A DNA stretch of 33,717 bases. It comes from Acidimicrobiia bacterium. GTDB taxonomy: Bacteria; Acidobacteriota; Vicinamibacteria; Vicinamibacterales; CAVVIG01. Position numbers and translations under genes: made by a program. The DNA is taken from contig VFZL01000043.1 of assembly GCA_016871175.1 (NCBI GenBank), forward strand, positions 1 to 33,717, read 5' to 3'. Each line of letters starts with the position of its first letter. Position 1 is the first letter of the stretch. Shown piece after piece: positions 33,340-33,717 of this stretch. Below the pieces are notes generated by a model that had not been told where the DNA came from, did not search any database, and saw nothing but the letters and a program-made list of their open reading frames with translations.

Positions 33340-33600
33340 CAGATCTTGTAGACCACGGCGAGGAGCGTGGCGAGGTCGTTCTTCTTGAGCGTCGGAAGCG
33401 GCGGATTGTTCTTGTAGACGTCGAGGACTTCGAACTTGAGTTGCGTGCGGGTGGACACGGTCACGGCGATCCCTGCGCCGATCGTGTACAGCGAATCCTC
33501 GAAGTCCTTCGTCTTCCAGAGGCCCGTGAAGGATTGGGTGAGCGTAGCTGTCGGGGTCAGCCGGTGCTGCAGCTTCTCACCAAATGTGACGGATGTGTCC
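33340..33600 (-). pseudogene. DUF481 outer-membrane protein, 3' fragment cut by an insertion sequence
   Basis: The minus-strand frame ending with TGA at 33342-33340 encodes the last eighty or so residues of a DUF481 (YdiY-like) beta-barrel: VTFGEKLQHRLTPTATLTQS, LYTIGAGIAVTVSTRTQLKF and a final LLAVVYKI, with the aromatic-plus-hydrophobic C-terminus of outer-membrane proteins. The preceding barrel strands and signal peptide are absent: beyond about 33600 the sequence turns into an insertion-sequence end. The exact junction is not visible by eye. The rest of the gene may lie beyond the element, outside this window. Confidence 0.65.
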
Positions 33601-33622
33601 CGAATCTTGTGGAAAAAGGAAG

Positions 33623-33687
33623 ATGGCGTAACCTCCTGCTGACCTAACCAGATCGCCGTTGACAGCGGCGACGGAGGATTACGCCAT
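33623..33687 (+). promoter_or_regulatory. Leader hairpin covering a ribosome-binding site and start codon
   Basis: ATGGCGTAACCTCC (33623-33636) pairs with GGAGGATTACGCCAT (33673-33687), leaving one bulged A. Between them TCGCCG (33653-33658) pairs with CGGCGA (33666-33671). The right arm of the outer stem contains the GGAGG Shine-Dalgarno sequence and the AT of the ATG at 33686. In RNA made from outside the element both would be hidden, a device known from several insertion sequences to block translation from read-through transcripts. Confidence 0.5.
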
Positions 33688-33717
33688 GCAGGAGACTAGC
33701 ACAGGCCCCGCCACCAT
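33686..33717 (+). CDS. Start of a truncated gene at the window edge, probably a transposase
   Basis: An ATG at 33686 with GGAGG eight bases upstream opens MQETSTGPAT, cut off by the window edge after ten codons. The position beside a broken gene, the leader hairpin and the fact that the assembly stops here (repeats break contigs) suggest an insertion-sequence transposase. The family cannot be read from ten residues. Confidence 0.4.
   Translation, partial: MQETSTGPAT

Overview
This is a GC-rich bacterial stretch that looks like a complete environmental contig. An insertion-sequence end lies at the right edge and broken genes at the left. The gene content is what is usually seen in soil Acidobacteriota, especially Vicinamibacterales: secreted class-C serine hydrolases, a PQQ-dependent dehydrogenase with DUF6152 and lipocalin-like partners, a DUF4159 protein, a YbhGFSR-like exporter and an S9 peptidase. 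That placement is an inference from gene content, not a phylogeny.

Layout. (1) Positions 1-1490 are a gene graveyard. It holds frameshifted pncB, a pncA with an in-frame amber codon, a groEL 3' end joined head-on to the pncA 5' end, and an ldhA with a large internal deletion. (2) 1591-3365, minus strand: a translationally coupled thioesterase and phenylacetate-CoA ligase. (3) 3543-11253, plus strand: a TetR regulator, membrane-fusion protein, double-ATPase ABC protein, two ABC-2 permeases and a TolC-type channel, which together form a full envelope-spanning exporter. (4) 11292-13859: a SelU/AhpC-TSA_2 peroxiredoxin-like gene whose first redox cysteine codon is TGA, followed by an S9 peptidase gene with one frameshift and one amber codon. 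(5) 14186-22265: glycosyltransferase, LolD-like ATPase, large FtsX-type permease, PQQ-type beta-propeller and a sulfite-oxidase-like molybdoenzyme. (6) 22369-27172: a DUF4159 protein, then a minus-strand operon of PQQ dehydrogenase, lipocalin-like protein, an uncharacterised secreted protein and DUF6152. (7) 27278-32396: two paralogous serine hydrolases around a small secreted protein and an AsmA-like protein. (8) 32431-33717: a GIY-YIG protein, a 55-residue histidine-rich membrane protein, an orphan group II intron domain V, a DUF481 gene cut off by an insertion sequence, and the start of that element's gene.

The most interesting object is the peroxiredoxin-like gene. The TGA falls exactly on the first position of the CxxC redox motif, reading is open on both sides for 187 residues, and a SECIS-like hairpin can be drawn just downstream. 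This suggests a bacterial selenoprotein of the SelU class. The competing explanation is decay, because the next gene carries two real lesions.

All structures and homologies were read by eye. No alignment, folding program or database search was run.
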